From Zonotrichia leucophrys gambelii (Eukaryota; Chordata; Aves; Passeriformes; Passerellidae), in the NCBI RefSeq assembly GCF_028769735.1, contig NC_088177.1:25576099-25640098 (forward strand): a stretch of 64,000 nt of DNA. Reading direction: 5' to 3'. The number at the start of each line of letters is the position of its first letter. The first letter of the stretch is position 1. Under the pieces are notes generated by a model, which made no database searches, was not told the origin of the DNA, and saw nothing but the letters and a program-made list of their open reading frames with translations. Of the stretch, positions 60,801-64,000 are shown one piece after another. Position numbers and translations under genes: made by a program.

Positions 60801-63800
60801 CCCAGAATTTGTATTAAACAATGGTGGAAATCACTTTACATAAATTCTGCTGCTTTGTTTTCATTTGTGGTGTGAACTTTACTCACTGTTCCAGTTTGCT
60901 CTTTGATCTGTTGACATATGGTTTGCTTCCTCTTTTTCCTATGTTTAGTGGACAACTGAGCAGTTTCCCAAGGAGCTATATACACAAACATTTGCAGTAA
61001 AGTTGGTTGTCTGAGTTATTGTTAGAATTGAAAAAAGGGAGACTTATTTCCTTCTGTACAGATTGCTTTATCTTTTAGTGTGACTGCAATGAATTGTATA
61101 GATGCTAAATTCTATATAGTGGTAGTGGCCGTGGTTTTTAATAATTTTAAGTCAAGTTTCAGAGAATCATAGAATAGTTTGGATTGAAAGGAACCTTAAA
61201 GATCATCTAGGTCCAACCTCTCTCCTCCAGGCAGGGACACCTTCCACTAGACCAGGTTGCTCAAAGTCCCACCCGACCTGTCCTTGAATATGGGTATATT
61301 GTCTGTTCATATATAAACCACTTCTTCTCCATACAGCATCTTCATAATGGGTGGAAATAAAACATGTATGCACGTTGCAAAAATATTAAACACTGCTATT
61401 GTTAATAATACAGTTCACTTTGCATTTCAGTGAACTGCATTTCAGTTTATGTAAACTTCTCTCCACATTTGGAACAAGGATGGACTTGAGGGGTTTTTTA
61501 CATCAGTTATGTGCCAGTTCCCCGTCTCTTAAGAATCATCCAGGATCTGGACAAGGTAAGTTTCCTATATGTGGTTGCATTTTGTGTGTAGTCATTAAGA
61601 ACAACATGGGTTGCCATGGGTGTCTTAGCAGGTTCTCCTTTTTACCTGTGCCTCCTGACATGCAGGTCATGCCTGGATTGGGCTTTGAGCTGAGAAGGAA
61701 ACTTCTCTGTTGAGAGACCATCCTTCACCTCTTTCTAGTACCTCTCTCTAAAAGGAAAACTTGCCTGATTTGAAAGCAAGAGCCATTCATGCAAGAGGGG
61801 AGAAAGATGAAGATGCAGGCAAGAGAGGGAGTGAGAGTTTCCTCTGGGAGCTAGGGTGAGAAGCAATCTTGGATAGACTGACCAAGAGAAATGAGATACA
61901 GAACAGGCAACAGAGGAACAGGACGCTGTGGACATGGTTTACGGAGATTTGTAACAGGATACAGTGTGACAGGATGAGGACCTTGAGCCTAGACATGAAT
62001 GAAATGAAATGAATTAATTAAATTATTTAAATTAAAAAATAGAGGAGGCAAGAAGAGAAAGGGGACTATTTGTCACAAAAACGGTAAAATCTGGGTAAGC
62101 AAAGCAATCAGTCCAGGACTGGAGGTAGAAAGACATAGCTTCAAAGTTTTTATTCTCCCAAATGGTAATGTATTTTCACATCTTAGTGGAATATTACAGG
62201 TTTTCTCTTTCATCCATATGTGCAAAATGCATTTCAATATATTAAAAAGATTGAATGTTTCATTTGTTGTAGGTTGTATGTGCTATGCACATGTTTTCAA
62301 CAGTGCAAGCAAGTGTATGATACACCTGCTTTTGCTTTCTCCTCAGGGAAAAATGTTTTTACCATCTTTCAAGTAGCATCCTATAGTGACAGAAGCTACA
62401 TTCCTAACCTCCTGGGAAGCAAATACCAGAGAATAACAGAAGTGTCTATACCCTGAGTGTGTGCAATCAAGGTAGAACAATTAAATTTACTCCATGTGTT
62501 CTGATGATGTCCCATTTAAATCAAGACAATATCTGCAGATTATCACTGTGAAGAGCCTCCCAATATCAGTTTTTGTTATACTTGCATCTGTTCAACGGAA
62601 TTTACAGTGAATTTGTATAAACTAGAAATAAAACTTTAAAAAAACAGCAGAATAGGCTTCATCTGGGATCAGAGCAATTTAGAGATGGAATATGTTTTGT
62701 TATTTTAAAACACTTGTGGTTGCAGAGGAGCACTTATCCAAGAGGCTGAAAATTTCGCTTATTTGAGATGTAATGTATGTCAAGAATATTAAAGCTAATA
62801 TCCATGTTTTGAAGCTTTGTATACTTAATCTTAGCTAAAGCTATCTTGTCAATTGTTGCTGTGAAAAAGGAGTTAGCAACAAGATAGTCTCATTTTCAGA
62901 GGATATTTTATTGATCGGGTCGCTACAATTTTGAAGGGAACTCAAAAGATTAAGGAAGCAAGTGAATTAGCTTAATAAGGTGAAAACCCACAGATGACAT
63001 ATACAATGTGATAAATAATTAGATTAAGAATAATCCAGGCATTCCTGGATTTGATACTAAATGAAATTTTAAATTAATTAAAAAACCAGAGTTGGTGTAT
63101 CCTCCTAGTTATAAAAACAAGCCAAATGTTAAAATGTTTAAGTATGATGTAAAAATAGAATGCTCTATAGCTGCTGCATAAATCCAATGTATAGTCTTCT
63201 CTGTAGTGTGTCATGTTCAGTGAGAAGAAAAAGATGCAGCAAAAATAGATAGTGAAGTTTTTTCATGTCTCTAGGAATTTTCATATGAAAACAGCTTTGG
63301 GAATTGAATGGTAGACAGTGTGAGAATGGCATGTAATGTTATGCTTTAGTATTTAGAAGGTCTAATTTATACTTTACATGACGCAAAAAGCAAGATGAAT
63401 TAGTCAAGTTGGCAGGCAACAAACTTGCATTGTATATATTTATCACCATACTCTATTAAAACAAGGAATCACAATGTTCACAAGGTTAAAAGATTGGTGA
63501 GTTACCAAAAACTGGTTGTATTAGATTTTTCCATTTGCATTTTTATATGTGTGAATGGGAAATTTTGCCTATTTACTGTTCAAGATTTTTAAATGCTTCC
63601 ATTAAAAAACCAAAGAAACAAAGAAATAACAATCGTAAAACCTTTGTCATTACCTTTTGTGAGATCCTAACATTACTCAACATTCAGCTCAACAGTAGAG
63701 CTGAAGAATAGGCCTGGATACAAAATGGGTCCAGTAGACACAGTTACAAAATTAAGAAAAGATAGAGGGGGGAATGGAGAAAAATAGAGGACATAATAAT

Positions 63801-64000
63801 TGGCATGACAACATGAAGTCCTGTAGCAATCATACAGCACTTAGTATTTTATATGGAATGACAAATTCAGTGCAGTTCCTGAGAGAGCAGGAGAGAGACA
63901 ACAGTGTTGCCGCCCTTCCCTGTCTCTCCTGACTGTAAACTGGCACCTGGACAAGCCAAAGGCCAAAGAGTGAAAGTAGTTGGTTTGCTATAAGAGTTAC
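57890..64000. other. Intergenic region downstream of METTL8
   Basis: This is AT-rich sequence without a recognised gene. In mammals the next gene on this side is, as I recall, TLK1, whose promoter would lie further right; no TLK1 exon or CpG island is visible before the window ends. Apart from the CR1 fragment at 61.2 kb and an AT-rich GAAAT/TTAAA stretch near 61997-62040, nothing stands out. Confidence 0.6.
61161..61296 (-). mobile_element. CR1 LINE 3'-end fragment
   Basis: It starts AGAATCATAGAATAGTTTGG, continues with GGAACCTTAAAGATCATCTA and GTCCAACCTCTCTCC, then CAGGGACACCTTCCACTAGA. This is the classic CR1 3' end read in reverse complement. It is 5'-truncated and moderately diverged. 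Confidence 0.9.

Noticed and set aside
61399..61713. 104-codon plus-strand frame with a GT-type donor (GGACAAGGTAAG) near 61550, considered as a first exon of the next gene
   Set aside because: It does not resemble the TLK1 N-terminus, has no CpG island or Kozak support, and does not match any family I know.
1..64000. CRISPR array, operon, integron or phage system
   Set aside because: The intron-exon genes, CpG islands, CR1 tails and LTR-like blocks are vertebrate. No regularly spaced repeats or bacterial-type gene strings are present.

Overview
This is vertebrate nuclear DNA, almost certainly from a bird and probably a songbird. The genes are split into short exons with GT-AG introns. The background is AT-rich, with two sharp CpG islands. 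CR1-type LINE tails and two solo-LTR-like blocks resemble avian repeats. There is no operon structure, CRISPR array or bacterial feature.

Three protein-coding genes were recognised, and splice phases were followed through every coding exon. From left to right they are: (1) CYBRD1 (duodenal cytochrome b reductase) on the minus strand, complete in four coding exons between 9764 and 2957, 283 aa; (2) DCAF17 (DDB1- and CUL4-associated factor 17) on the minus strand, 14 exons from about 36.6 kb down to a stop at 18641; (3) METTL8 (mitochondrial tRNA m3C32 methyltransferase) on the plus strand, from a probable non-coding exon near 37.1 kb to a stop at 57740 and an AATAAA at 57862. As I recall it, the order METTL8 - DCAF17 - CYBRD1 with METTL8 divergent is the same as in mammals (human 2q31), so this is a conserved syntenic block. 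The products do different jobs: iron and ascorbate redox at the membrane, a CUL4 ubiquitin-ligase receptor, and mitochondrial tRNA modification. DCAF17 and METTL8 are head to head and share a CpG-island promoter (about 36.29-37.46 kb). CYBRD1 has its own CpG island (about 9.38-9.99 kb).

Region by region: 1-2956 is CYBRD1 3' UTR and/or downstream DNA with a CR1 scrap; 2957-9764 is CYBRD1; 9.99-18.4 kb is intergenic, with an LTR-like block at 17.75-18.11 kb; 18.4-36.6 kb is DCAF17, whose last exon lies in a 134-bp tandem duplication and whose intron 2 holds a second LTR-like block; 36.3-37.5 kb is the divergent promoter; 37.1-57.9 kb is METTL8, with an ancient decayed CR1/L3-like LINE in one intron; 57.9-64 kb is intergenic with a CR1 tail.

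No wholly new system was found. The points most worth a second look are the start regions of the two head-to-head genes. In both, the frame that carries clear homology lacks an ATG where the mammalian protein starts. Also notable is the tandem duplication that copied the end of the DCAF17 reading frame and appears to supply its poly(A) signal.
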